Of a stretch of 64,000 bases of DNA, positions 21,086 to 34,100 are shown piece by piece. The notes under the pieces are model-generated. The model was given only the letters and a program-made list of their open reading frames with translations. It made no database searches and was not told the DNA's origin. The translations under genes and the position numbers were made by a program. The first letter of the stretch is position 1, and each line of letters begins with the position of its first letter. Source of the stretch: Luidia sarsii (taxonomy: Eukaryota; Echinodermata; Asteroidea; Paxillosida; Luidiidae); NCBI GenBank assembly GCA_949987565.1, contig OX465102.1, forward strand, positions 25,884,003 through 25,948,002, written 5' to 3'.

Positions 21086-21928
21086 GCATAATGAAATATT
21101 TGCGATGGACACAGGTTTGAGATGAGATAGGACGACGATTCGATTTCTCCAAGCGAGAAGATTCTGGAAGAGCCACCACCTCAGGCAAAGCCGGCTATGT
21201 TTTCGCAACGCGTTCCCATCTGTTGCCGTCGGAAACCTATTTTCAGAATCTCTATCCTTGTTTATATCGAATACGAGTTCATATGGGATTCCGAAGACAA
21301 AACGTGTGGGAAGACGTATCAGCCCAAAAAAATTGTTCGCGTTTTTTCGTTGAGAAAAAAAAATGGGGCTGCATTACCTACTGAACGCCTCAGGGAACTA
21401 CACCAACTATATAGAAGGGTTTGCGGTGACAGAAGAGGTATGGTAAACCGTTCTGAAAAGAACCATACCTCTTTTTTAAGAGACCTAGTTACACATGTAC
21501 TATGTAGACCTACATGGCCTACACCACAAACCCTCTTTGTTTCACCCACCATGCAAAGCCTTACACGTAAGTCTTACCGGGGGTATCTACACCAATTATG
21601 TAAATGTATACGGCCTTCGCGGGAAGAGAAAACCTGCGTTCACCCGCCCATGACATAAAGAACAGCACCTTTGATAACTACGGGTATAATTTTAGATAAT
21701 TAAAAAAGGGCTTCAGATGAGATGTTTTATCTGGCGTTATAATGTACCAATGAACATTATTTTCAAGAATGTTCAAGATTTGGGACTACATGTACATATT
21801 TGACCTTTGATTTTTGATAAGCTTGTATGCTTTGAGTCCGAGACCTCAATGCTCAAGACCGAGACGTGTCGTTTGAAAGCTAGCTCTATAGGTAGGGTCG
21901 ACCATTACCAGAGCGCCCCCACACGCCC

Positions 21929-22246
21929 TTAGCGTCCCCACACATAGATGGATTTAGCCAGGGCGTCCTCTAGGTCCGAGTACTGGAGCTTGGAGTAGAA
22001 CCTCTGTGTCCGATACTTCTCCGAGGTCTCTACGTACTTGAGGTAGGCCGGTGCGCCAGGCCTGATGACATTGTCGGCCAGTAGGACGGTACCAGGGCGG
22101 AGCAGCCCCGCACCCTCCAGCAAGCCCAGGTCACGTCGGTAGACGTCCTTCCAGTGGTCCAGGAAGACGAAGTCGAAAGTCGCCACGGAGAAGTCCCTGC
22201 GCAGGTGCGGAATGACGTCATCGGAGCTGCCGCAGATGACGGTAAC
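21929..22246 (-). CDS. COMT: COMT-like last exon
   Basis: Acceptor TTTTCAG|GTTACC (- strand), stop TAA at 21,929-21,931. Carries FVFLDHWKDVY and LADNVIRPG and ends SIYVWGR. Confidence 0.88.
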   Translation of the reverse strand, partial: VTVICGSSDDVIPHLRRDFSVATFDFVFLDHWKDVYRRDLGLLEGAGLLRPGTVLLADNVIRPGAPAYLKYVETSEKYRTQRFYSKLQYSDLEDALAKSIYVWGR

Positions 22247-24192
22247 CTGAAAACCGCGACAACAGCGCGCTATGGGGTTTACATTGTTATCAATGGCACG
22301 ACTGGGACTCGGACTCGTACGTGACACCGCAAGTTTTAACTTTTACTTTTCCCCTCTAAAATCGATATGTCAGGTCCTCTAAATTAAAGTGAAACTTGCA
22401 CTTCAATCCATTGTCAGAGATTTTTAAAAAAAGAAACATATTCACCGTAGGTAATTTTTGGTGGAAGAAGGCGGAGCTTTAATATAAAAGTGGTGAGGAA
22501 TTTGTCTTTTATCTAAATTCGCAGTTTTTATCTTAACATGGAGCGGCGTTCGCTTGGTCACACTATGAACATCTAAACCGTGAAAAGGGGGTGAAAATGT
22601 CATTTCGCCGTGAAACTAAAAGTCACTGTGATTTCACGGTGTATTTTACAGTTAATTCACCATGAAAATAATTGCCTCTCTGACCTGATAAGGATATCTT
22701 CAGGTCACTAAAAAGACTGTGAAAAAAACGTGAATATCTAGGGTGGCAAGAGCTTCCAGCCTTGAGGGATGGCTAATTAAATTACCATTAGGGACCACCA
22801 GCCCCCATAGAGGTACTGTATGGTGTCCTTGTAACTGTAACTCCCAGATACTTCTAAATTGCCTTCAGCCATTTCCACCAGAAATGTGGCCTTGGAGACC
22901 ACTGGTGAAAACACTGTGAAAACGACTTGGCAAACTGTGTGCCGTGAAATAGGGGTGAAAACAAGGTGAAATTTCTTTGCACTGCTAAATGACATTTTCA
23001 CCCCAATTTTACGGTTTTGATATTCATAGTGTCAAGACTTACATGTGCAGGGGATTTGGAACAAATCACATGTCCACACAAAGTGAGCTTATAAGCTGAG
23101 CTAATTTAATCATTATTTTTCTTGTAGATTTTGTCAATGTTTGTAATTGTGTTTGTACTATAATCAGTATAACTGCAATGTAAAGCGCACTGAGGTAGGC
23201 TTTCAGTTACGAAATGCGCTATATAAAAGAGACTTTATTATTATTATTATTATTATTATTTGGAATATGAAGGTGATTGTATTAGATAAGATACTGTGTG
23301 TTATTGTTTACCTGGTCTTCTACTCCGGCAAAGTGGATAAATTGCTGAGCGATCTTGGCATTCTCAGTGTTGAACTCGACGGTGAATAGGTGTCCCTCCT
23401 CGGGCATGGCAGCGGCTATCAGGACGGCCGAGTACCCGAAGAACGTGCCGAGTTCCAGGCAGGTCTTGGGCGCCACTTGCTGTACAATATCACGGACGAT
23501 CTCGCCTGAAAACGGATCAAGCCCACGAAACCAATGCCTGATTAAAAAGGGGTTCCTTTCGGAGGAAATGATCTTCTTTAACCGACTTCGTGTACACTCG
23601 GAACAATTTGATCCTAAATATTCTTCAGGGGTCAGCTTTAATTGGATGAATCAACAGTGATTAGGAAATCGACATTTGTCTCTTTCTGGATATGAGCTCT
23701 TCTTTCCCTCAATATTAAAGGAATAACCACACCGTGTCTTTTCGTGGACTCCATGACGTCCATCCCGAAGCCTTACGTCGGTACATTCGAGGAAGCTACG
23801 CTAGGCACATAACCTGTCGAGTGACGTTGGCAAGGACTGAACCATTTCGACATGTGAGTTAGCATACAAGTGCATAGGCAGCTCGGGTAGGATTGAAACC
23901 CGCGACCACTCTCTCCTCGTCCAGGCCTCTCATCAGTCTCACCCACTAGGCCTAAGCCGACCAGATCTTAATGTCACTATTTATAGGTATGGTGCTTTGG
24001 CTCGAACTTCCAGACGCGATGTATACACCACCCACCTTTGGCGCGCCCAATGTGCATCATTTGGTGGTGGCGTTGGCCATACTCGTCGGCTGCACGGATG
24101 ATGCTAGCTGGGCTGCCCTGCTCGGCTTGTTGGCGCACGTAGGCCAGCATTGCGGCCGCGCGGAGTGTCATTTCCTCGGCCTGCTCTACCAT
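21929..24192 (-). CDS. COMT: catechol O-methyltransferase-like gene, 3 exons
   Basis: Exons 24,036-24,192, 23,312-23,505 and 21,929-22,246 join in phase to 222 residues plus stop, close to the 221 of soluble mammalian COMT. Family features: AADEYGQRHHQMMHIGRAKG before the SAM motif; LELGTFFGYSAVLIA (SAM-binding motif I); FTVEFN (acidic ribose-binding region); FDFVFLDHWKDVY with the first metal-binding Asp; LLADNVIRPG with the Asp-Asn metal pair. Predicted to be a Mg-dependent, SAM-using small-molecule O-methyltransferase. No membrane anchor is visible. The start at 24,192 is the first in-frame ATG before the conserved part; the frame continues upstream without ATG to a stop near 24,335, so a further 5' exon is possible. 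The substrate cannot be told from sequence. Confidence 0.88.
22553..23036. mobile_element. foldback MITE in COMT-like intron
   Basis: The arm at 22,553-22,610 (with GGGGGTGAAAATGTCATTT) is inverted at 22,979-23,036 (AAATGACATTTTCACCCC) with few mismatches, ~58 bases. The interior has many GTGAAAA/TTTTCAC words. No transposase. Confidence 0.75.
23085..23262 (+). repeat. LINE/SINE 3'-end-like block with (ATT)n
   Basis: TGTAAAGCGCACTGAGGTAG, GAAATGCGCTATATAAAAGA and then an ATT microsatellite. This is the usual form of CR1/L2-type 3' ends in marine invertebrates. Confidence 0.6.
23312..23505 (-). CDS. COMT: COMT-like middle exon, SAM motif
   Basis: Acceptor TTTTCAG|GCGAG, donor GACCAG|GTAAAC on the - strand. 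Encodes EIVRDIVQQVAPKTCLELG and on through the SAM-binding fold to FAGVEDQ. Confidence 0.88.
23878..23948 (-). repeat. tRNA-like SINE fragment
   Basis: GGTAGGATTGAAACCCGCGA reads as an inverted pol III B-box/T-arm, followed by a short CTCTCATCAG stretch. Lies between two COMT-like exons. Confidence 0.45.
24036..24192 (-). CDS. COMT: COMT-like first coding exon (5' end uncertain)
   Basis: Donor GCCAAAG|GTGGGT on the - strand. Encodes MVEQAEEMTLRAAAMLAYV and the conserved helix before motif I. The real 5' border may lie further upstream (to about 24,265), since the frame stays open. Confidence 0.75.
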
Positions 24193-24309
24193 GACTGGCC
24201 CGCTAACTCGATTCAGTGCGGCGCCTGTGCCGTGACCTTTACCTTTGCTGTGCTGGGCAGTTTTAATAGCCTGCCCAACACTGCATATGTGATTATTAAT
24301 GTCGACCAA

Positions 24310-25040
24310 CAGCCCAACAGATTGGCAGTGCTACCAGGTTATCTTTCGACCGACGTATACTGCGTCAGGCACAGTATTGTTAAAATGCCTATAAATAATG
24401 GGCCCTACTATCCTCACAAATTTCAGAGTTCAGCCTTTGGTGCACGTTCTGCATCCGTGTTCAAATACAGACGCTGCTATTTTTGTTGCTGGGTTGTTGT
24501 TTTTTTTTTAATAGAGGGTTCCATCCATGCGGACGGATGTACTTTTCTGGTGACCTCGATCGTTGAGGGGATTACGGCGCTATTCGTGGTGTATAAACGC
24601 CACCCTGCTCTCTATACCACAGAAGGTTATGGAGTTGAAGGTCTCTCCTTCGGTCACGTACATACATTATGCGATCGTGACGGAATGGATGGCCTGAATG
24701 CGACGCTCCCGATATTACATGTTGACATTCGACGACATTTTTTAATCCGTCGGTTATTTGCAGCTGATATATATAGGGCATAATAATAGGGCATAATCTC
24801 GTTGAACTTGGCTACCCCAAAAATGTGTACACCAGAATGCGTCTACCATGGATACTAGGCATGTTATAGGCCTATAGATCACACACACGGAGGCTATAGT
24901 CTTTAGAGATAAAGTGAAGGCACTCGATGGCTCTTTGCCTGATGAGCTAAGTCAATGCCAAGATCCTTTGGTCTATAATTAATCTGATCACTTTGCGAAG
25001 ATTTTGAGTGGACTCTATTATGGAAATTTCGGGGGAAAAT
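24310..25040. other. upstream of COMT-like gene; no coding exon proved
   Basis: Contains a TATATATA box-like word at about 24,768-24,776 on either strand, which could serve the - strand COMT-like gene. A 69-codon open frame at 24,572-24,781 (-) matches nothing known to me. Confidence 0.35.
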
Positions 25041-25044
25041 TGGC

Positions 25045-25175
25045 AATGAAAACATTACGGGATCGGGACTCCAACCCTAAAACGCTGGATTAAGGTGCCC
25101 GCGCTCTCCTATCTGAGCTATCCATCCAAGCTTAGATGATGGCATCCCTAAATAGTCAACTAGTCTTTGCCGGGG
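25045..25175 (-). repeat. tRNA-derived SINE copy
   Basis: On the - strand, GATAGCTCAGATAGGAGAGC (A box) and a mutated B box at 25,067. Adjacent GGCATCCCTAAATAGTCAAC matches the copy at 4,970. Confidence 0.65.
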
Positions 25176-25221
25176 TGCATGAAAGATATAATTATGTTCC
25201 GTGATCAGCCGTATAGTAATC

Positions 25222-25970
25222 ATGGATCGCGAAAAATACATTGATGAAGCCCATCGCCAACTGAATATCCCCCAAAAATACAAATGTCTTGACTCTACTT
25301 CTGCTGGCAAATTTAAGAAAGAAATACAGGAAGTTTTGGATGACATGCGATCACGTGATCAATTGATGAGCAAGAAAGTTCTCAAAGGTCTATCTCTGCT
25401 CAATTGAAGAACTGTCAGATTCTACCAACCGGTACTCTAAAAAAAGCACAATGCCAACAACCCGGGCAGACCTATCATCTCTGGAAATGGTTCACCAGTC
25501 CTACGGAAAATCTTTTCATTGACTCTTTTCTCAGACCCTTGCTTCCCCTAATTCCTCCATACGCCCATGACAACCTAACTTTCTGCGAAACTTGGAAGTT
25601 GTCAATGCTCAAATTCCGTCCACGGCAATAACTGGCACGATTGACGTTTCCTCTCGACACCAACATCCCCCAGGAAGAAGGCATTCAGGCTTGCTCCTCG
25701 ATCTGCCCTAGCCAAAAGTAAACAGTCTTGTCCCCACCCTAATGAGGTCAGTGCTGACCAAGAATAATTCATATTTTCTTGACAACACTATCTCCAAGTG
25801 CATTATAGCATGGGTTACGTTGAATAACGCATGCTCTGTGCAGCTCAATACGTCCATGAATTTGGTGGAGACACATAGAGAGATAACGTTTTCTTCATTG
25901 TGACTAGGGAAGGTGGCCGCCCGAATGCCTTCTTTGATCACATCAACTCCTTCCACAGCTGATGAAAACC
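25222..25970 (+). pseudogene. decayed Penelope-like reverse transcriptase
   Basis: Pieces in three frames line up in order with Penelope-like element RT: MDREKYIDEAHRQLN, KKEIQEVLDDM, NPGRPIISGNGSP, FIDSFLRPLLPLIPPY, DTNIPQEEGIQA, HYLQVHYSMG and FFDHINSFHS. Stops and frameshifts break it many times. The right part (from ~25,540) is repeated at the start of every transporter unit; the left part occurs here only. A breakpoint of the tandem duplication therefore lies inside this element. Confidence 0.75.
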
Positions 25971-25999
25971 TTTTTTTTATCGGGGATCGGCCAAAGCAC

Positions 26000-28900
26000 T
26001 GACCATTCAGTGTTTCTAACGTCGAGCAGGTCAAAAGCCTCATTGAATTACTTTCTCCTCGACGCAAACTTCATGTTATTTCTATAATACTGTACGAGTA
26101 CTAGTTGTACATGATAGGCTAGACTGCGACTGTGAGCTTTAAGAACATAATTATGCATAACATTTATTAACAAGCCACATGTGGCATAACAGAGCTTTAT
26201 CATAACTGTTCTGGGTATGTCAAGTTGACTGGATATAATTTTAGTATAAATCCAGCCAGCGGACTTGTCATGAATGATGCCCGACGTTGGTTTAGACACA
26301 GATCTCCTCTCCGTTTACATGTAGCGATTTTTGGCAATGTTGAATGAAACAATAATCGTGAAAAATGTGGCGAAACAAATTCGTAACCCATGGTAGCTGG
26401 TGGATGTGCTCCAGATAGTATTTATTTCAATAGATTAACAATTCATAGATCACATTATTCGATTGTTCCTTTCTTTTTTTAAATCAGGAGGTTTGTCTTC
26501 ATTCCTGAGCCAGTGTGCAGTAGTATATGTCACTTCACCCTCAGAGACTTCGTCACCTTTTCCTTGGAAATTGATTGTTTTGTGTCTCTTTATATACATT
26601 TCTGTATTTTTAGGCTATGGGCCAGGGCAAGATTTAGGGCTTAGTTTTTGAGTTCCGTGATACACCTTTAGAAAGTACCTATAAATGCACTTAATATCAC
26701 TTAATAATAAGTGGAAGAATATAAAGCATATGCAAAATGTTCCCAAGTTTGAAAATTGAGCATTATAGATTTTTAGTCAAAAACATAGAAAAGGGCTTAT
26801 TTGTGTGCTATGGGCAGGCTTTTCCCTACCAACGGTAGCATATGAAGCTTGGAATCACCTTAGTTTATATGATATTTTAAATAAGGCTTTGTCAATAATA
26901 CTTGCAATGATTTCACATTGCAATAACTGCTTTGTGACTGAATATATATAAGTACATGTAGTTGCTAGGACGTATTTGTACTTAGCAATGGTGATATCAT
27001 CAGAGGTTGAAATAATATAAAATCCTGTTACAGTATCATGCAAGAGGGACAAGGTATACTCAATGTCACCACATCCAAATGCCATATAAGCCTACCATCA
27101 CCTGTTTCTTTTGTGTTCATTTTTTTCTTCATCTAATCCCTTATTTTCTATTGTTGACCTTGAATCGTGTACATATATTGCTCCAGGTCTTCAATTTTAA
27201 GATCACATTTTACAAAGTCAATGAACTCCTAAAGAAATGACTGCAACAAACACAGAGTCTATGGATTCCACATGTCATTGTCTATAATGTGCTGCATTTT
27301 TAATGCAAGAGTACAAAGCTTTGTACAAACATGTATACAATGAAGCAAAAAACTGAAATACATGTGTGTGGTTATATAATGTACATTGGGAAAACTCGAT
27401 TGATTAACCATCTTTCAAGATAGCATTGATATGTCAAACGATCTGGGTATTCTGATTTTGTTAATTTTCATATAATGAATGTTCAGCCATTTGAACATTT
27501 GAACATTTGAAGCCAGCCGTTTCAACATCATGCAGCATTTTTCGGTACCAGTAATTAACATAAAATGAGATTCTGAACAGAAAACACGTCCTTGCAAATG
27601 ACAGTATGGCAGAACATGTATATCCATGATACACTACCATTTAAACAACCATTTCTCAAGACTGCTGTCTATACTGATTAACACTTACATAAAAGTATCG
27701 TAAAAACAAAAAGTATATTTACAAAAACACTGTACATGTAGCTTCCCCTATAAATTATAAAAGATCAAGGTCAGCATGGTCATCTCAATTGGGAAAATTA
27801 TTTTCATTTCAAATTATAATTATCGTAAGTAATGTACAAAAGGATGCATACAAAAAGTACCGAAAGGTCCTGCTAGGATCAAAACATCAGGTCCTCCAAA
27901 CAAGACAATGAAAAAACTCCCTTGAATTCCATGTGCACTGTCCTCAAATCCCTCTTGTACAAAGGTAAAGTCATCATAACTTTGTAGAAGGCAGTGTTAA
28001 TGTTCATTTTCATTAACTTTCTTTAACACAAGTTTGTATACATGTAAGTTACACTCACTAAAACTCAGATCAAATTTCTCAAGGGCATTCTGTGCAATTT
28101 TACCTTTTGGTGTTCTGAGATACTTCCACTGGTGCACACATACAATGAATTTCTGTCAACTAATCTTAGAAAAGGGTAGGATTTTTTCAGAATCTGTACA
28201 CGTACTCTACAAGATACATACAGCACTCCATCACTGCATTTGCTACAGGAAATCTGATTGCACAATATTTCACACCATTTGGTACAGTATGTCTGATTGG
28301 TCAATTATGACATCATCAACTTAGTGAATTTGCTTTTGCTTATGCATATTGAAAACAAAATGTTGGGTCCTTTTTCCTTGAATTTCTCTATAATGCCCAA
28401 AATTGCTTCATGGGAACTTCGATATTGTTGTAAAGAAACATGTCTAAAACATCTAAAAAGCAACAAGAAGTACTTTCCAGAGGTGTATCGCAGAATTAAA
28501 TAATTTGAGCACTTGGCCCATGGCCTATAATTATGGAAATAAATGTTATTTGAATGCATGAATGAATGAATGAGATCATGTAGGCCTAAAACGGGTACTT
28601 TTGAAGAGCCCTTACCAAATTGTCAGCGTGTTGTCACGTACACACCGTACACTAAACCATGACTAATTTTCCCTGTTGCCAATGTCAGTAATGTATCAAG
28701 ACACTTCCTGAAATTACTAAACCAAACCTTACAACGGGCCACAGCCTATGCAATGTTGGCGGTGCAGGAGGCTGTTCGTGAATTTTTAGATCCGTGTTCA
28801 GCTCATGCAGGCACTCGGCATTTTGGGACGGTTTTGGCCAATTACCACAACAAATTAAAAATATACAAGTCAAAAAAAGGAAGATGATGATGACTTTTCA

Positions 28901-30950
28901 CATGACCCAATTTTGAATTATGATCCAGTACATGTGAAACACGAACGTACTAAGATTAGCACGAAAGTACTTAGATTAGCACGAAAGTACTAAGATTAGC
29001 ACAAACGTACTCAGATTAGTACGGAAACACAATGATACAGATTTTTTTTAGTTTACCTGAGATGGAACAGTCATTCATCTTTTTTTTCAGGAACAAAGCC
29101 AACTTTGATTCTCATACATCAAACACAATGTTATCACATTGAACCAGTGGAATATGTAATGGCAAGCAAGGCACTCATCATTATGTCAGTTTACAGACAC
29201 TGAAGGCACTGATGAAGAAAGATTTTTTTCATCTAGGTGTTTCTTACAGACTACTGTGAAGGTTTGAACTGTGGAAGCCATTGTCTGTTTTCACAGCCCT
29301 CTCAAAGTATTCAGATCATTTTGCACAAATATGACTTCACAGTTGCTAATCTTATTTGGAACTGAGTAAAACAGCTCAAAATGTCTGTCATTTACCTTCT
29401 TTTTCAAACAAACTAAGGAAATTTGTTTTCCTAAACACTGACAACCACAGAAGATTCTTATACAAAATATGACCTGTAAAAAAGAAATTATAAAACACAC
29501 TATAGACCCCTTACAATCTTCAGTATGTATGAATGTTATTTCCAAGTTCAATTTAGTGTTATGTACAAAATAAAAAAAATGTAATATTTGGTTGCTCCTT
29601 AACCCTATCTACAATGTGGGGAGTCCTCGGACGCCCCCTCCATATTTGTTTATTACTGCATCGATCGCGACCGCTAAAAATGTTGGATTCTCGCTTCATG
29701 ACTTGTGGCCATGTTGTTTGGCGCACATTTTGATACCAAATTTGTCCATATCGGACATATCTATACTGTATCTGGTGTTACATGTCAATTAGTATGTGTA
29801 GGTCATTACAATTTCATTATATTTGTGTAAAATATAAAACTGTCAGACAGTGGCTTGCATTTCTTTATGAATCATGCTCAGGACTTGATGTTGCACTGAT
29901 TTTATGTTACTGTATAATCTAAGAGAAAGTAATTGGAAGTTTGGAAGCAATCAAATTCAAGAAATGAAAGCAATAGAAACATAAGCAATAAAAACAATGA
30001 AAACATAAGGACATAACAAGTGCTGGCTTTTGCTGTAGCGGGGACAAGTTTTAACTGTTCACATGAAATTAAATAAGAACTGAATGATTCACATCTGGGA
30101 AACCTTATTCAAATTTTGACATAGTTTTCTCGTCTTTTTATACCTTTTAACGCTGAAATTGTAAATAAATAAAGCAACAAATGCTTAAATTGATTCCTTA
30201 TGAATAGTTAATTAGCTAACTATTCAACACATTTGCATAGTTGATTAAAATTGAATATACAATCAGATTCAGCACATGGACATAATATCTGCAAGCGAAT
30301 TTTCAAGTTCTTCGGACCTTCCGTTTCTAAGGTCAATAGGGGGCCTATTGGTGGTTGGTGAATTTTTAATTCAAATGGACCTACAGTTATATCTAAGTTG
30401 ATGTCATTCGTGTAAAAAACTGTTATTATTATCAAAACTGTAAATTATTGATAACATGTTCTTGTCTTGCGGTCTTGCTTCGTTCAAAATCCTACCCAAA
30501 GAGACTGATCCTAGTACGGTGCCCAGTGAGCACTATCAGCCATTTTCACAAAATAAAGTCTATAGAGTATAGTACCCACAGGTGCATCTTGGATATGCCA
30601 TTGTGACTTGTACCAGTATGTCAGATTTTTGAATGCCACCGAAGTTAGTCAAGTTAGATTAGTCTTATGACTAAAAGCGTAATTAAACACGTTGCTCAAT
30701 TAAGACGTTCGTCGTATTGAACTTAACAAAATTCTCTCCTGATCATATGACTATATTTGTTAGTCAGAATCTTGAATTATTACACTGGTCATCCACATAA
30801 ATTGACTAATAATAATTCATAAAAAGAGACATTACCCTAAAACATTTTTGTTAGTCAAACTTACGATTTGTTTTTAGAGTGTAGTTTTTATGAGAAGGTC
30901 CTTATACCCACAAAAGAAAACAAAACAGCTTAAATTTTCTGCACTTAGGC
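26000..30950. other. unit 1 non-coding flank
   Basis: AT-rich DNA downstream of the transporter. I see only short frames. Landmarks are a decayed Penelope-end word (GGTCCTGCTAGGATCAAAAC, 27,867), a LINE-like 3' end with GAAT repeats at 28,535-28,575, and the 20-bp minisatellite. Homologous flanks lie at 37.3-42.2 kb and 54.6-59.4 kb. Confidence 0.6.
28941..29028. repeat. 20-bp minisatellite, ~4 copies (unit 1)
   Basis: ACGAAAGTACTAAGATTAGC-type units, the short allele of an array that is expanded in units 2 and 5. Confidence 0.9.
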
Positions 30951-31037
30951 AAGATTCATAAACAAAATAAGACAATGAGCCAATACTTTCTAAGTAATGT
31001 GCGGTACTCATTATCTGACATCTTTAAAAGATTTGTC

Positions 31038-31150
31038 CTAAAATTTCTTCAGGGCTTTTCCAGCGATCAACGGAAGGGCAGTTACGGTGGGTATCAGGCC
31101 AAACACGATGAACGCCCAGTCATAGCTACCAGTGGCGTCGTAGATCCATC
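31038..31150 (-). CDS. transporter copy A exon 4 with stop
   Basis: Acceptor AATCCAG, stop TAG. Encodes WIYDATGSYDWAFIVFGLIP, the last helix, and ends KALKKF. Confidence 0.88.
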
Positions 31151-34100
31151 CTGGATTGACAAAAAGGCAGGAAACCAATAAGACAACGCAGGTAATAAAA
31201 TTCAAACAGGTAATTTGGAGTAAACATCTTCTGAGCTATCAATGCTTTTTTTCATAGAACCACTTTCAGACACGGGCCAAACGTTTATACAAAGAAATGA
31301 ATACTGGAGAATGTTCCATCCTCAAAGAGTCGCGAAAATTTGACTGGACCAGGATTTGAACCCGAACCTCTGGATTAACCTGCAGGTTGCTGTACAACCT
31401 GATAGAGCCATCTAGCTCCCAACGGGCACTTGATCCTATCCAGATGAAACATGCTGCCAAGGGGTTGGGCGAAAGGCAGACGCAACCACATTATAGTGTC
31501 TGCTAAATGTATTGTCATTCCACAAGCCATAAGTAGGACTACTCGTGTTTTTGTCCCTTTGGTATTAAGACTATTAACATAAACGGGTAGCATTTTACAG
31601 AAACCGTTGTGCTGGTGTAATAAATCGTGTGGAAAACTATGTTGTGCACTAAAAATGATATCCATCTAAGGATTTTTTAATCTTTTCGAAGATTAAAATG
31701 GGCTCACCTGGGAAAAAGCCGGAGAGAATTGCTGGTATGAAATTCAAGAACCTCAGCATCCCAAAAACACTGGTGAGTCTGTCCACTCCGAAGAGATCTT
31801 TTGCCAGGACATCGTTGAGAGTGCACAGGGATGACATGCCCATGCCAGTGAAAAATGTGATGATGGCTTGACCTGCTACTTGGTCCACCCAAGGGTCAAC
31901 AATGAAGACAACGGTTAAAGACACATCGGTTATTATGATCGCCAACGAACATGTCAGGATGCCCCTGTCGATAGCAGGCGCCAAGATGCCGGTGCCAAAG
32001 AGGAACCCGACCGCAGCTGACGAACAAAGCCCGGTGGCTACTTGTGGGGAGATGCCCTTGACTTCAAGATGAGGAATGTAGTATATGATCCAGGAATTAT
32101 AGGTGAGGAAGCACCCGAAAGTGGATACAAGTATCACGACGAATTTGAACTCGAAGAGCAACCTTAAATCCACTGCGTCGAACACACGGACGCATGACGT
32201 CTTCAAAGACCAGGGATCGGGCACATCGTCACCACTGCCTGTGACGTCATCACGCTGAGCCAGCACGGAAATGTACTGCGGTTTGGGCACTTTGACAAGA
32301 AGTGCAGAAACGACAATATGAGAGCAGATAGCTCCTATCAGGAGCATGGCTCCTCTCCAACCGTAGGTATCCTGGAACAGTTGCGTCAGCGGTGCAAAGG
32401 CGAGTATGGCGAGCACGGGCCCAGTATGGCCGATCCCACACACCAGAGCGTAGTGCTTAGAGAAGTGACGCCCGATGTAAACTTTGCTAAGAACAGAGAG
32501 GATGCCAAATCCAGGACCTGTTAACAGACAACAGATTCTGAACCTAAATGACACGCATCACAATGGACTACAGTGTTGAAGATAATTTGTAGTGAAGAGA
32601 ATTTGAATTTCAATATTTTCAAATTAACAAAAATGGCAAAGTGAAACATTTAAAAACAGGAAATGTGTAAAACTACACAACGTAAATTGTTTATAAATTT
32701 TGACTTCTTTAAGTGAAATGACAATACACCAATCCAGGAGGCCACGCCCCTTGACAAATTGACCAATCATAACATGCGATTTATGGTCCAACAAAATGCC
32801 GCCATTTTGTCAGACATCACGTTTTAAATGTTGTATTCTTTACTTCACACTTTTCGTTGTGTTTACTTTTGTTTCCTATGTACCAGGTAATACCTTTGCA
32901 AACCCAAGTTTTATCCTTAACCATGGTCAAGCGCTGATTATTTTTTTTAATGTAATTCTGATTCACGATACCCTGGCAAGAGAGGAAATGTACATTTTCA
33001 AGACCAAAGTCCAACAGGGAGAAGTGCTTTCGGTTGGTTGCGGTCGTGCAGTGGACGCGTACGGCGTGTGGGCGATCATGACACGTTGTGCGCATGTGCG
33101 CGGTTCCATGGCTGTTGCTATGGTGGGCGTGGCCTACTGGATCGGTATATTGGTTAAAACACAAATTTACTTTTTTAACAAAAGTGTTTGTAAGAATACA
33201 AAAAGACAATTATTCAGCATGATTACTGTCCATTTTGTACATGTATTCGAAGCAATCTGGATGATCAAAGATCTAATAAAATGTATTTCTGTATTTTTCA
33301 ATAATCATTCCGGTTTGGTAGCACATAAAACAAGATCCTGCTAGGATCGAAACATCAGGCCCACTAACATTTGAGATTTGCATTTTGGTAATTTTAGTCA
33401 GTAAGTAGTTTGTAACATTTGTGTTTATCACTTTAAGTCATTTCCTTATGTTTCTGTATCCCCTCGTGGTGATCCTCCTTGCTGACCTCTCTACGTGCGT
33501 ATGTAAGTCTGTCAGTTCGTTGGTATGTACACGTACAGTCTATGCGCAATTGTTTGTCTCTTGTTTTTTGCTCTAATTAGGTGGCCTGTCTTTTTGGCCG
33601 CGGTGGCCGCGTTCTGACCGCAACGTGTCCAGGACGGGATTTCCAGGCTCCAAAAGACCCCATTGGTATTATAATGACGTGCGGTACGCGGCCAGCGCGG
33701 AGGTCGCGGCCGATTCCACGGAGGCCTCTGATGACCGCGGTCGCCGCGGACAATTCGTGGGGAGATTTTGGTCTTCACATTCGACCACTCATCACTGGCG
33801 AACGTGGCTTTTGTCACGTCAGTTCCTGCTCTCCGGACTTGCTGAAACGCACATACAGGAAGTTCTGGATCACATGACAAAATGCTCACACATTTCTACC
33901 ACCGATCAATTGTAGAACTGCCAGATTCTGCCTTCTCCCGAAAATTCACAAGGCCAACAACCCAGGCAGACCCATCATTTCTGGCAATGGTTCTGAAGAA
34001 AAAATGCAAATTGTTCTGTCTTTGAATAATGACTGCTGGTTTGTAAAAAAACTATTGTACAAAACGAAGTGCTCTTGACAGCTGTTTGTCTGTAAATATA

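Noticed and set aside
23971..24783. 270-codon open frame on the + strand
   Set aside because: Overlaps the COMT-like exon on the other strand, whose protein is clearly recognisable; no known domain in the + frame.
28941..29028. CRISPR-like array
   Set aside because: 20-bp units abut directly without spacers, and this is an animal genome.
32796..33344. 182-codon open frame on the + strand in intron 2 of transporter copy A
   Set aside because: Broken by indels in the other two units, only its end is kept there, no recognisable domain, and it finishes in a Penelope-like end motif.
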